Positions 12,001 through 24,765 are shown, numbered from the stretch's first letter. The stretch is 64,000 bases of DNA from Cyclina sinensis (GCA_012932295.1 JAAONU010000010.1:20782047-20846046); one strand, 5' to 3'. Made by a program: numbers and translations. The notes: generated by a model from the sequence alone, not told the origin.

Positions 12001-15000
12001 GATATCAGCTTTAATTTTGTAGTTTTGCATTTTAAAGCTTTATTGTTTTTACGTATGATCACAAATGGTCATGATTAGATAATAAATTGTAATTTTAATT
12101 TAAAGCTTTAAGTTCTTATTGTTTTTTATTTATCTATTCCCTGTGGTAACTCCAGTTCTCTCCGTTAAACTTCATAGGCTTGGTCCATATTAATCAATGT
12201 ATTGTGTCAGCTAATATTACCTGTATTAATATAATATATTGGTATAAATATATCAAATTTAAATATAATGTGGGACTTAAGCCATTTATTTATATTAAAG
12301 GTCCATGTAGTACTACATGAAACGGTCACAGAACACATAAGCATACATTTGTAGAATAATATTCATCAAAGATTATACTCATCTATTAGTGTAACTTCAG
12401 ACAATTCAGGAAAGGGCAAGCTGTTTAATAGTCATTTTCATCCAACAGATTTAGGAAAGGTTAATCTTTAATGAAAAATAAGATTACAACCACTTATACA
12501 TGATCAAAGCATAACACGATTCATTGAACTTGTCCAAATTTGAACATGCAGATAACTTTCAAATATTTCAAACCTAACCTGCACGCTTCTGGTTTCATGG
12601 TTCCAATTAATAGTATACACAATGGTGGAAAATAAAATCATGGCTACTTCAAAGCTTCTCTTACGGAATGCAAGTTGTCTGTTTATAAAATTCTAACTGA
12701 CGAGACACGTTTTAATATATACAAAGGCAGACATTTGGTATTTTTTATATTTGATTTCGTATGCTAGCATCCTTTAACGGAGATATTTTTATTAGTGCGT
12801 TTTCTTTCACTTCCAGATCACTATATTTACCCAGGCAATATGATAAACTGTACCCAGGCAATATGATAAACTGTATCACTCATTTAATTGTGTTTACGTA
12901 ACTCTGGCACAAGAAAAAAAGGTTCTTTACAAAGATGGACAAATGCTTCATTTCACGTCGTTGAACTGTTTTTCCTTGCAACATATTCCAGGAGTCTGAT
13001 CTATGGACTTTAAGTTCCTACGCTGCACCGTTTTCTTTATATATGAAGTCTATTGCCTAGGTGACAGAATCTCAGAGAGAAACCGAACACAACACAAAAT
13101 AATATTGGTTTAATGAGTTGGAAAAGAACATGTATCCTCAGGAATTATTCAGCAATAGAAATTTCATGCTAAATTTAAAGTCTATCATCGATTTATAATT
13201 ATGAAGTTATGGTTATCACGTTACCCAAAAGAGAAATACAGTGAGTGATTGAGCATTAAGTTGCATTCACAACTCATACATTGGTCCCCTGGGGCCAAGG
13301 TCAAGGTTACAGAGGTTTAAAAAAATTGTTCTACCTTTGATTAAAGCGTTATCCTCGCATAAGATTAAAGTTCAACCAAACGTTCACAAAACATTTATAA
13401 ACAATAGATCTCCTTTCTTTGCCTGAACCAATCTGAACCTATCATGTGTTACGGAGCCATAGGGGGCAAAAAGGCTTATTTTGATATGACGGCATGATAG
13501 TGGTCTAAAAGGTTGTTAAAAACTACTGGTCTGAGTCTTCATTTACTGACCGATATTTTAAATATCTGGTATATATGAACCATTAACATCTGTCCTTGGT
13601 TTGGATCTAAGGTCACTAGGGTCAAGGTTGCCGAGGCTAAAATTCAAAATTGGACACACCTAAACGGTCACTCAGTTTTGTACAGACCGACATTGGTAAC
13701 CACTGTCTCTGTATAGATAAAGTCGTTTTAACGAACTAAAATTAAGTCATAAGTTTGTCAGATATATATTTCAGATACATTAAAAACCGCTAGGTAAATT
13801 TCACATTTCTATGTGGATCTAGATTTTGTATTTGACAACAAAAGATCACCATTAAACGATCATCATTAAACGTTTTTTCAGATATGTAGGAAGCCTTCAA
13901 CCACGGGTGTCTCTTGGGTGATACATTGTCGTCAGCAAAATTACGTTTCACCAATAGAGATAAATCTTTTGTTTTATGAGAACGTTGCTAAAATACTGTA
14001 TCATTATGTTTATTTGTTAAATATTTACGTCAAATAAAAGTAAAGAGAAATATCTTCAGACAAGAATTATCTGTATAAATGATGATCGGCGTAGATACGG
14101 TACAAAAGTTATGCCCCATTGGAGTAAAGTTTTCGGCATTGACAAACAATTAACGCTGTAACAGGATAGGCTATAAAACTGTTGCGTTTAATTCAAAAAG
14201 TTTCATTACATATTTCAGTAAAATAATGTAGTTTTTGTATTTACTATTTGATTGAAAGTATTCAATGTCAAGAAATTATACTTCCATTGCTTTCAATAAG
14301 ATACTGTAAAACCTAAAGTTGTACGGTTTATTTTCATTCACACCCATATTGTAAGTAAAACAATATGTTGATACTTGTTTTTTTACATCGATTATGTACA
14401 TTTATTTATCTTAAATGTCATGCATTTGGCAAAGTCATGTATTAAATTTAAAGCTATTATATTAGAACGTATATTTTCATATAAATCCATGTATAAAGGG
14501 ATAAAGCTCTTTACATTGTTGCGTTTTTTGTTATTTACCTTGACTAAAATGCACACTATGTGAACTGTACAGACGAACTTAAAGTTTCGAGTTAAGTCAC
14601 ATTTATTTTTCGACGAAGTCAATTACTTTGTTTTTGAAATCTGCGATGCTAACAAAAAAATCTTTAAAATCTAACAAGGAGTTAATAGTCAACATCTGAG
14701 CTGGTCTAACCTGGCTGTCTAAGACGGCTTAACGGCTGAAGGTTCACGACAAAGACCGAGAGGAAAGCTTTCGGATTGTCGACGATTTATGATGAATACT
14801 CTTACCTGTCTCACGGATGAATGTAGAGATATGTAATGTAAACATGCGAAAAGATTTTGTTCACCGTGTAAAATTACGACTTCGCTAGTCCATTGAGGAA
14901 ATGCAGTCAGAGAAACGAGAACACCGTTAGTGCAGTCGATTTGAAATCGATTTGCTGACAGAAAATTGAATGCAGTATAAACGGAACCGACAGATAAAAG

Positions 15001-15148
15001 GATAACATTTTATCGCTATGTATAAGTAAAGAATTGCAGACCTTTTGAAATGTTATTGCCTAGTCGTTACAAACAAAAACCGGTGCAGTTTATGTCTTTA
15101 GATAGTCGTCTCACACTAGATTAAACCTGCAGGAATTGTAGCTTCACT
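9021..15148. other. Long gene-poor stretch
   Basis: Seen only: AT-rich sequence, a C-run at about 11290-11304, interrupted A-runs at 11641-11685, and two short stretches resembling degenerate tandem-unit transposons ('ggccaaggtcaaggttacag' near 13297 and 'ggtcactagggtcaaggtt' near 13611). Open frames such as 10795-11049, 11179-11499 and 14375-14563 cross homopolymers or lack recognisable motifs, so I do not call them genes. Confidence 0.5.
12828..12873. repeat. 23-bp perfect tandem duplication
   Basis: A unit starting TACCCAGGCAATATGATAAA is repeated twice head to tail without a mismatch. This suggests a recent slippage event. Confidence 0.95.
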
Positions 15149-15589
15149 TTAAAACGATATACAGGCAAAAGTTCTATGTTTTCTTTCTCCTTTATTCAAT
15201 CAATATACTATAAATGTGATTTAAATAAATACAATGATCAGTCCCAGTAACAAAGACTTCCTCTTTTTAAATGATGAACCGAGTGGTTTCTTAACTTTAC
15301 CTACGTGGGTTTAGATGGAAAATTCAGATTTCGCGCTAAATTTCTACGGCAAAACGCAACCCAAGAGAAACGACGATTGGTTGTTTTTGTCACCTGACCT
15401 TTTTAAAAATAACTCGGTGATTTCGTTCACGTTTTATTCTCTGTTAAAGAACGTTCAAATATTTACTTTCAAGCCTGCATTTCACTACAAACATATTGGG
15501 AATTTAAAGTTCTTCATATAGAACGTGATTTGAGCAAATGATATCAGTTTTAATTTTTTGGGCATTCATTGGCCTGTTTATCCCTTTAA
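15149..15589. mobile_element. MITE, ~440 bp, TTAA-flanked (copy 2)
   Basis: Same family and orientation as 8540-9020. The ends are TTAAAACGATATACAGGCAAA and TTGGCCTGTTTATCCCTTTAA. It lacks ~40 bp present in copy 1, between 'cgctaaatttc' and 'acccaag'. The palindrome of copy 1 is broken here (ctacgtgggt). The open frame at 15315-15521 lies entirely inside this MITE and is spurious. Confidence 0.88.
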
Positions 15590-15683
15590 GTAGAGCGTAA
15601 TCGTTTACACCTTACACATTAGCATTTATTATTTAAATATCAAAAGTTGACAAAGAATGAAATATGAGAAGAAAATAATTGTT

Positions 15684-15899
15684 CTAATAAATAAATGTTT
15701 CTTTGAAATTATTTACATTGAAGATTAATTTCCAATTCAATAAAGGTAACCGCTGTACATGCACATCCAGGCCACCTTTGTCAATGTAAGTTATATAAGC
15801 ACCTTTTGAATCGACGTTGATAGTTTGGGTCGATATCTTTAATAATTTTTCTATAGTAAATAATAACAATATAAAAAGTAGAACATGAAGTCTTCGCAT
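15684..15899 (-). CDS. Possible small secreted protein exon (unrecognised)
   Basis: A 71-codon ATG-initiated minus-strand frame in the first unit of the triplicated region. Residues 2-20 (RRLHVLLFILLLFTIEKLL) look like a signal peptide or membrane anchor. The rest has no recognised domain and no cysteines. No convincing splice acceptor lies just upstream. It does not align well with the frame at 23434-23706 beyond a hydrophobic N-terminus and a TxTIN motif. It could be a chance frame in AT-rich DNA. Confidence 0.18.
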   Translation of the reverse strand: MRRLHVLLFILLLFTIEKLLKISTQTINVDSKGAYITYIDKGGLDVHVQRLPLLNWKLIFNVNNFKETFIY

Positions 15900-17404
15900 G
15901 TGAATGTTACATACATCAGCATGTGCACGATGTATTCAGTAATTTAAAAGTGTTTGCTATAACACGCTGCCTCATTAGTTGGAAATGCACTTAACCGTAC
16001 AAATCTTATCACGTCATCTAATACTAACATAAAACAGTTTTCAGCTGTGTAATAGATAATGTTCTGAATTTACATTTTCTTCACAGAAACGAACTTTGAA
16101 AGAAATAAAACAGGATTCACAGCAAATATGGACAATATAGCCTCGTTGCAAAACTGAAGACTGCTGGTATCGGTCCGTAATGGCAATCGGCCGTTTGTAT
16201 AAGGCTGTTATATTTAGAAACAATGGCTTAGTAAAATATAGTCTCTATTACTGTGCAGTCAGTGGAATATCTGGCAAGAAATTAAATTTCAACTTTAATG
16301 TTTTAGATTAAATGAACCTTAAAAAGAGAAAAATACTACGAAAAAACATTATCAATGCTTTATTGTTAAAATGTTTTTCTCTGTACATACAGTAGTCACA
16401 TAAATTGATGACGATGATTAATAATTATAGTTGTTGTAGTAAGAGTAGTTATACTACTACTACTGATAATAATAATTATAATAATAATATTAATAATAAG
16501 AGGAAAGCATTAATGTTACAATATTTAAATAAATATCAGATAGCACATACAAAAATGTTTCATCGCATCATAGGTCAAATACAGTTATATATATTCTTCA
16601 GAGCTTCATGTTTCAAATCTGTATCAATTTCCACCTTTCCTGCTGTCATTAACACAATTTATTGCTTTAACGTATTGAAACAAAAACTGACAAGTTATCG
16701 GAGAAGATGGTTCTCGTCGTAATTAATCAAGATAAAAAATAAATGTCTGAAGACAGCTTGAGAAAATTATGTTCGATTTCTGTCGACGTTTCTTTTATAA
16801 TTAAGAAAAATAGAGTTAATCCTTCGCTTGAAACTGTTTGACATTTTTCAATGCACAAAACTGTAGGTGTGGATGCCTCAGTAATTCTATTTCTTCATAA
16901 TATTTATGTTCTATTAATAATCTCTTTGTGATCAGAAAGGTGCATGCCATTTTTACGGAAAACAATTGACTATGTATTCGCTTCTATCTCTAGTACATAC
17001 GTCGTTCGGTTCCCTTATAATAGTTTATTTATTTTTTAACAAAATATTTTTAACCTCAACAAAAAGCCACTAACAAACCACGAAACATGTCTTTAAAACG
17101 AGATCTTTAAATATACATTTATTAAGTTTATTGTCTCTTCCGTTATAGTAAATCTTGCCCAGATGTGTTCTTACACAAAACATGAAATGTCTTCAATTTC
17201 TTCTAGCATTTCTAATACCATACATAAAAACCTTTTTATTCAATCTGGAATGATCTAGTTTACTAAACCCGGCCCAGAGATTGCATATGGATTGCAACTG
17301 TCGTTCAAAGGGTGCTATCCAATCTAAATCCCCATTTATAGCAGCTGTAGTTTTTATTTATATCTCAACTACAAAAGAACTGCATAGCTGTATGTTGAAC
17401 TACT

Positions 17405-18420
17405 TCAATGCAGGAGAAATATCTGTACCCCAAATAGCTGACCCATATGCAATCTCGGGCCATATGAAATCACGGCCCATACAATCGAATCAGATAACTT
17501 TGTGAAAACATTTAAAGGGAGCCCTCCAGCATTGTTAAACTTTGCAATTAGCACACCCAATGCTCTGCCGGCAGCTTGTGAGGCGATCTTTGACACGTAG
17601 TTATAGTTAAGAAACTGTGTAAGTAAGAGTAAGTACAAGACAGAGATACGAATATATGTATCAACTATAGAAAGGTCTGTATTACCACATTTCGGTTCAT
17701 AGTTTTGGTCTGTAATAAACTGCCTGGCTTTTAGTAGGACTAATAGTCGTACCATTTCGACCACACCAATCACGCAAAAATTCCAACATATTAGGAGACC
17801 TTCCTCACAGTCTGCCAGAAGAACAATATCATTTGCGTAAAGCAAAATACAACATTTCTCATTGTACCAATATCAACACTAAGTCCAAGGTATTTTACAG
17901 TAGAAACAAAGTCGATGATATAAAAAATAAAAAGTATTGGTGACAAGCTATAACCTTGTATATTAATCCGACAGAGACATCAAACCAGTCAAAAGTAAAG
18001 TTTATTCTAATAAATGAATGTACAGAAGAACACAGATTTCAAAGCAGTAAACATTTTACAGGCTTTTATGTATTCCAAGAAAGGTAACTGTTTTTTTCCC
18101 ATTACTCATTTCTATTGATACAGGCATACGCCTTTTTTAAATCAATATATTGAAATCAATATAACAGCAAAAGATAGCTTTTCCTCATTCTAGTTTTAAT
18201 AATAGTAGTAAGTGTCCTTAAATAGTTAACCTTTTTTCAGAATCTATTTTGCTCTTCTACTATAACATTTTTTCTTCATTTCATTCAATATATAATTGAA
18301 AATAGCATCATAAAGTTTATACATGCTAGAACTTAAATTCAGACCCCTATACAATAAATGATCTCGGGGTTCTGTAGAGCTAGACTTAAGGATCGGACAT
18401 TATAATGCCTTTACCCACGC
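17405..18420 (-). pseudogene. Degenerate non-LTR reverse transcriptase
   Basis: Reading the minus strand from about 18420 down, reverse-transcriptase blocks appear in the right order but in shifting frames. First comes a YRGLNLSSSMYKLYDAI segment (near 18350-18290), matching the family's 'YRGISLxSxxxKLY' block. Then a QGYSLSPILF segment (near 17970-17930), matching 'RQGDxLSPxLF'. Then the catalytic block LLYANDIVLLAD (near 17850-17815). Finally a thumb-region segment ASQAAGRALG (near 17590). The usual YADD is YAND here, so a catalytic aspartate is lost. Stops and frameshifts are frequent, so it is a dead LINE-type fragment. It lies where copy A of the triplication is ~1.65 kb longer than copy B, so it inserted after the duplication. 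The exact clade is uncertain. Confidence 0.85.
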
Positions 18421-18640
18421 TGATGGTGTATTAGAACATAAATTATGTTTAACAATATGTAGCACAGAAATAGTTGTATCATTTTTAAGAACACCTACAG
18501 GTACATATACGACTGTGGTGTTACAATTTTTCAGTACTAAAGTTTGTAGTCTTTCTGTCAGTCAATTCAAGTAATACACAGATTATACTGTTCCGTCTAC
18601 AGAATATTTTTCTCATTTCAGTTTGGAAGTCTATACAATT

Positions 18641-18900
18641 AGGAAACACGCAATCGGTTAGAATATTTTTAGAAACTCTCAAACAATACCCCTTTTACAG
18701 AAGTAACATTCAGTTTAACATATGATGCTTGCTTTATATAGCTTATGATTAGTTGATCGGATACAATACACGGTTACGTGTTACCAATATAATGGTAGCT
18801 TCTCATGAACAAAGCGCTTGTCTATTGGCTGTATATTGACACAGGAGTAGTTTAGCATATGACACAACTGTCTTATAGTTTGTCATTAAAATTTTGAATT
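18641..18900 (-). promoter_or_regulatory. Duplicated TATA-containing block, copy A
   Basis: On the minus strand a GCTATATAAAGC TATA-like box (18741-18730) is conserved with copy B at 24507-24765. Also shared are AGATCAACTAAT-like sequence just upstream, GAGAAGCT, and an exact CCGATTGCGTGTTTCCTA downstream (around 18657-18641). Copy A also has a CCAAT motif (minus, near 18823). Preservation of the TATA box and the 18-bp downstream word suggests a core promoter. No transcript evidence is available. Confidence 0.4.
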
Positions 18901-19220
18901 TATAACAAAGATTGGATATTTATGTTCAAATATTATCTGTGAAACTACTGTTTTTTTATCTATTCATTGATGTGGAATAAATGATCAACAGATATATAAC
19001 AGTGAGTTTCGAGATTCAAAGCAAAATTGTTGGGATTTACTCGTTAGTGTCATCATATAGTAAAGGTATTTAGATAATGGGAAAGAAATTATCTGTACAT
19101 GTTATGCTAATTTCACTTTGAAAAGAGTGTTCGCGTGACAAAATGCTATTACTCATGTACAAACATACATGAGAGTGTGAATGAAGACAAAAATACGATA
19201 ACAATGTTTCAGAAAATGCA

Positions 19221-19268
19221 GCTGTTGCTATAATCAAGAATCAATTTCAGTTTAAGCTGAGCAACAGC
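19221..19268. other. Conserved 9-bp-stem hairpin, copy A
   Basis: GCTGTTGCT (19221-19229) pairs with AGCAACAGC (19260-19268) across a 30-bp loop. The same hairpin with identical arms and spacing occurs at 25203-25250 although the loop has diverged, so the arms look constrained. Confidence 0.5.
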
Positions 19269-22200
19269 ATTCGTTATGTGAATTATAATGCATTTGCAGT
19301 AAATGTATTAAAAAAAAACTTTTCAGAATTGAAGGATCTGTAGGGTCTAGGTCAGTACCTATTACGCAAATAAGATCGATAAAATGAAAGTTAATAAAAA
19401 GAAAATGTTTGTCACTTTATTGTTCTAAAAATACAATTGTTTCACAAATGAGATTTTTTTAATTCGTACGTTTAAAATAACAATATGCTAAAATAATGCA
19501 ATAATTGGCTGTACTTATCAAATAATAAAACATTGTACGTTTCAAGTTTCCTTTAATACTGTTTATGAGCACAGTGTAATTTTCTTTTGGAATTTTTATT
19601 GTATATATCTGTTTTCATAAAAGTTGATGTCAATTCAAGTATAACACTCTGTTTTTTGTTGTTTTTTTGTTTCTGTCACCTTATTTGTTCTTCTTTTGAC
19701 AAAATTGAATATTAAATATGAATTCTTTATCACGTGTCTAATCTAAACTCCAGGCTTAGTTCGGCTGATTTTTTTTCGAAAAGATAACGTAAAATGATGG
19801 TCATCCCTACAATATTTATTAACACCAGTAATATATAGCTCTCTTTCTCTCTTATTCTCTACTAATAACGTCTGTACTTATGTCGGTTATTCGAGTTCTC
19901 TAATTGAAATTTTATACAGAACTGTTTCATGAAAAGGTAATGCTGTTATTATTTGTGTCGGTGTAGTTTTTTCTAATCACAAAGACATTGCATACCCTAA
20001 AACCGCTAACACTAAGAAGTATGTTTTCATTATCATTTAACCAGTCTTGCACCAAAGCAAGAGAATAAATATTAAAGCAGATCCGATGGAGACGAGCGCA
20101 ATATATGTTCTATAAAATGCAAAGTCAAATACTAAAATGCAGGCGCAAGTGACGCTTTTGATCTTAAAGTCTGACTATACCAACGGGTATTTATTTGTAA
20201 AACTGTAAAAGTACATGTACGTATGGGAAGACTGATTTATCATTATAAATATATATACTGTGATTTTTAAAAAAAAATATTCTTTTTTTTTACAAGCATT
20301 TAATTTTCATCATTTTTTTCTGATTTCCGAAGTCAAAATCATATTCATTGCCCTTATATAACTTTTAGCATTCATTAACACTATATGGTAAATTGTGTGT
20401 GTGTGTTTCTGTAGTGTAAATGAAGATGCTTGGTTGAACCAATATTATTGAAAAGTTAACAGTAATTGTTTTCACCGTTCTGTAACGCTTAAGATACATA
20501 CTGCTGAATACTTCAGCCAACAATTTTGCTAAAACAAGAAATGAGTGGGGTTTTTTGTCACACGTTTAAATCATACTTGTAACTCTCTATCTGATGAGCA
20601 CTTTGGTTCATTTAAGTTTCCATTTCTTGTATAATATACCGAATGGCTGTAAAAAACTTTTTATTTAAGGAAACACTTTTGATAGCGCCCAGTCAGATGA
20701 CCAAAAGTTCAAAATGAAACGTGCCCAACTGTACGAAAGCTCACCATAAGTTCAGTTTTCAATGAAAAATGCTAGTGGTTAGTCAGATTGAGACCATATA
20801 CATAGGTCTGTTTCACCAAGCACAGTACTTAAAAATGTTAAGCGTTAAAGGTTTTTGTTTGCAATTGAAGACAGATAGAGTATTTGAATACAACTAATGT
20901 TTCCTTCTGTAAAGAAAAAACAAGGACTTGATTCCGAAATAATTATAGAAATGTCACGTAAGAAATAGCATCCTATACAATTGTTTGCCCATGACTCAAT
21001 TTATATTCTGAAAGATACTTTTTTTCATTTCTTTTCTTTTTTCGAGCAGAACTGACGTCTAGATCGCTATCAGTCTGAAGGACTTATTCTTGTACGGAAG
21101 AAGTTAATTAAACCGAAGCGAAGTTTTTCTCTTATTTTGTGATATGAATGCAGACAAATGATGTTTCCGTTTTATTTCTTTTATTTTTTGTCTTTTCTAT
21201 TTTTTTTATTTATTTAGTTTTTATGTATTGAAGTTTTATGTACAATATTACACTTTGAAATCGCCTCTGTATATTAAATGATTGATCATGTGATATTAGA
21301 TAAAAAATCAATAATAATATCAGCAAATCATAATAAGTAACTGCACGCTTAATTGGATTTTTCCTTTGCCAAAATCATATTTCATTAAGTATTTATGTCA
21401 TTGATATTTTGATATAAAGCATTTCATCATATTCGGCTCATACAACCAAACGAACGGGCAAGTAAACATGGTAAAAGCACGGGCAAGTAAAAGCTTTTCA
21501 AAAGATATAATGCCTTAGGACATTAAAATCGATTGCCATACCAACACTAAATGTACAAACACTTCTTGTAACATTAATTTTGTTTGTATACTCATTAAAT
21601 CATAATTTTATTCTCAAAGCCAGTTTAGATTGTGTTGGATATGAAAGCCCTTTCAAGTTTCTAGTTTATTTTTTATCTAATTATTTTTTTTTAAATTCTT
21701 TTAACTGTTTTCATGTTAATCGAGTTCTTGATACCAAAATAATATATATTAAAATCTACCATTCTGGATTTAGTTTTTGCATTTGTGTTTTTTTTTTTTT
21801 TGTTCAAATGAGCAGTTTGTCGGGTGCAGAAAAAGGAAACTTAAGTGTTAACGGCAGATTGAGAAAATTAAACTTATAACAAGGGCGCAAGATAAAGCAA
21901 ACGTAGACATCTTTTGCAAAAACCTAAGGGCTTCGCCTAATTTTATTACGCCAAATTATTTTTGGCACTTATGAAAATTGAACAAAGAAACATACTGAAA
22001 AAGTTGCAAACTGACGTAAAATAGTTCCACATTTAAAGTGTTTTTTTTTTCTCTCCTTAATTGCTATTTTTCAATGTGATTGCGTAATCTTTTTTAAGAG
22101 GAAAAATATACAATTGCAGCATTGCAACTATGGTCAATATTACTGTCTAGTGTGAAATTGTCATTTTTTTATCATTTGCTATTTTTTATTGAAATAAATC

Positions 22201-23089
22201 TGTTAAAAAAGAGGAAAATAACACAAGAAGCAAGAAAACAATTAAATGATAGAAATGCATATAAACAATTCATACGAAGTCAACACGTAAGTTCATTAAG
22301 TGTAGTGAAATCCATGACTAACATATGAAATTGTCTTCACCATTGTTCACAGACACCATATTTTCCTTTAGGAATGAAACTAAATAGTTCTGTCTGACAT
22401 AACTGAAAAAGCAGTAATATCTGTCTACATAGAGTATTTAAACAATAATTATGTTCTTACCGGTCAGTAGATCAAAATATATTGTCCATCGGAAAGTGGC
22501 ACATAGCCAGATACAAATTGTTCATATTTGTATTCTTGCGTATATGTTTGCCGACTTTCTTTCCATACAACATAAGGTCTTTTTTGTTTTGGGATCTGTC
22601 ATCTAAAAGTAGAACTGATACTGGTTACATTTACCGATATGGTTTCCTCATTCTGTTATGATTTTCTAAAAATATTTCTCATTACATTATAAATTTACAG
22701 TCTTTATGAGACTTGAACAATACGTAAGACTTAAATTCTTCTCTGCAAGTCCCGTCTTTCGAATTTTGATCGCATTCTGTCTGCAATATATAAAGGAAAC
22801 ACAATCGTCGAGCTTCATTGATGTTCCACACACTTACTTGAAACATAGTTATAAAACTTGTTATCTGTGTACCTGTATAATCTTAAAGACAGTTTAGTTG
22901 CAAATTATATGACAAATGAAAGATAGAAAAACTCTAAAAGTGTAACGACTTAAAGTTTACAGTGACCTCATGTATTTGTAAGTGTAAATGTAAACACTCA
23001 CGGACTTTAGTTTTGTCTTGTCATTTATGCGTACTTATTTCAGATTAATCTTGATACAAGGTATTCACTCAAGATACAACCAGTCATTT

Positions 23090-23290
23090 GAAACCTGAAT
23101 ATCATCGCTAAAACATTATTTCTTCATTACTTAGGCACACATGGAATTTATTTTTCTTAGGTAATGCTCTGGCAAAGATTCGTATCCATGACTTCGCAAA
23201 CAGAGTGCAAGTTATAAGCCGCTGGCCTATCGAGTAAACAAACACGTTCATTCTGGTATGAAAGATATATACTGTGCCTTCTTGTCTGGT
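23090..23290 (-). repeat. tRNA-like module in the triplicated region, copy B
   Basis: The minus strand reads ACTCGATAGGCCAGCGG, about 30 nt, then GGATACGAATC. These resemble a tRNA A-box (GATAGGCCAGCGG) and a degenerate B-box. The paralogue is at 30265-30420. Flanks such as 'cacgttcattctggtat' are also conserved, so the module was present before the duplication. It is most simply an old tRNA-derived SINE head. Confidence 0.4.
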
Positions 23291-23433
23291 AACTTGATCC
23301 GACGAAATACGACGATTACAAGAAAATATTTAGATTCCTCATAATTTCAAACCAAACGAGTTTTCTCATTTATGCAAATCATTATAATTGGGACGAATTT
23401 TCGAGCATGTATTTAACAGTTACAAATGCTATT

Positions 23434-23706
23434 TTATGCAAAACGTTCCCTTATTATATATTCGTATCGCAGTGTTTCAGCATACTGAATTTCATTTAAT
23501 TTTGTATTTAAATGTATAGACGAATTAAAAGACAAATTTGAATTCTTTATTGAATCAGAAAGTGGTTTGTCTTCGCCCAGAATATTAATTGTCTTTGATT
23601 TTGTGCCATGTGTACAGGCCAGACTGCAAAGATATGCTAGCAATAGGGTGAATAAGATTGTAGCAGTGTGAGAGGATTTTTTTTTCTCTTTTCTGAAGCT
23701 CTCCAT
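23434..23706 (-). CDS. Candidate small secreted or membrane-anchored protein
   Basis: A 90-residue frame beginning with ATG at 23706, three bases after a strong splice acceptor on the minus strand (TTTTCTTACAG, ending at 23710). Residues 1-13 are polar and lysine-rich, residues 14-32 are hydrophobic (ATILFTLLLAYLCSLAC), and residues 33-90 are polar with two possible N-glycosylation sites (NLS at 57, NSS at 61). The only cysteines are 27 and 31, both within the hydrophobic segment. This looks like a signal peptide plus a short mature peptide. No family is recognised. Copy C of the triplication (30565-30770) has a decayed version with stops. A duplicated TATA block lies ~0.9 kb upstream. It could still be a chance frame, because codon bias cannot be judged here. 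Confidence 0.3.
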   Translation of the reverse strand: MESFRKEKKKSSHTATILFTLLLAYLCSLACTHGTKSKTINILGEDKPLSDSIKNSNLSFNSSIHLNTKLNEIQYAETLRYEYIIRERFA

Positions 23707-24506
23707 ATTCTGTAAGAAAAGTACCACTTAGACCTATGCTGGTCAATAATGTTTGATGCTTTCCATTGGCAAGGGAATGTGTACGTGTTCTTCCATCGGC
23801 TGTTTCTAGTTTATGTTTTATACAATCTATAAGATAAAATAAAAGGATAGAAAAAAACTGTCTACTGTAATGTCGCTGTGAATGTAACTAAAATGTAATA
23901 ACCATGTTTATAAATAATTCATATCAGCACTTTGAGTATGTTTATTTATAAATCATAATAATAAAACTGATAATATTCAAGACGTAAATAACATATTATC
24001 AATTATCTATATGAAGTCTGGAGAAATATTCAGTTTTCAGTATTTTTTTGCAAATATATAAAGGAATCAAAAGCAAAAAAGAAACCGCCTTTCAGTCGAA
24101 TACATATTTACCTGTCCTTCGGAACCTTTTATTTAAATATCTATCAAATTCCACGTTCCTTTAATAGTAGAACAGTTTTGTTCTGCTCTGTTCTTTTAAT
24201 AGTGCGAAACAAAAGCTGACAAGATTCTGAAGATGAAGTCGTTATTAATAACTAATCAAAGATAAAATATGAATTTCTGAAGGCCGACTTAATATAATTT
24301 TATATCCCTGTCACCTCTGTTACCTTTGTTATTGAAGGCATTTCTTCTTCAAAATGTTATTTTTCGAAACGTTCAGGCTTTATTTACATTGTTAATGCAA
24401 TGAGATTAAAGGACCATGCTGTTTTGTATTGTCTCTCAGAATCATATTCAATAGTTCAAACGATAGTGTTTCTTTCTCCGATCTCTTATTGACAGTTTTT
24501 GCAAAT

Positions 24507-24765
24507 AGGAAACACGCAATCGGTAATAATTTATTTGCTAATTTCCCCAGTAGTACATCATTTACACACAAAACATTAATTGTAAGGAATATTTAATTAG
24601 CATATGATGCTAATACTTTATATATCATTAGTTGATCTGATACGATACAGTGTTATTCGTTATCAGTATAATGCCAGCTTCTCGTGAACATATCGCTTGC
24701 CTCTTGCCTATACAGTGACAAAGGAGTACTGTGACATAGGCAAAACTGTCTAACAGCGTCGATAT
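24507..24765 (-). promoter_or_regulatory. Duplicated TATA-containing block, copy B
   Basis: Paralogue of 18641-18900 in the same orientation. The minus-strand TATATAAAG (24625-24617) aligns with the TATA of copy A. The downstream word CCGATTGCGTGTTTCCTA is identical. It lies ~0.9 kb upstream, on the minus strand, of the candidate secreted ORF at 23434-23706, which starts just after a good splice acceptor. A 5'-UTR exon plus intron between the two would fit. Confidence 0.4.

Noticed and set aside
14925..14965. tRNA-Ser(TGA)-like anticodon arm (tcgatttgaaatcga)
   Set aside because: No A-box or B-box and no acceptor stem can be found around it. A chance small palindrome.
15315..15521. 68-codon plus-strand frame
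   Set aside because: Entirely inside a MITE copy. Not open in the other copy at 8540-9020.
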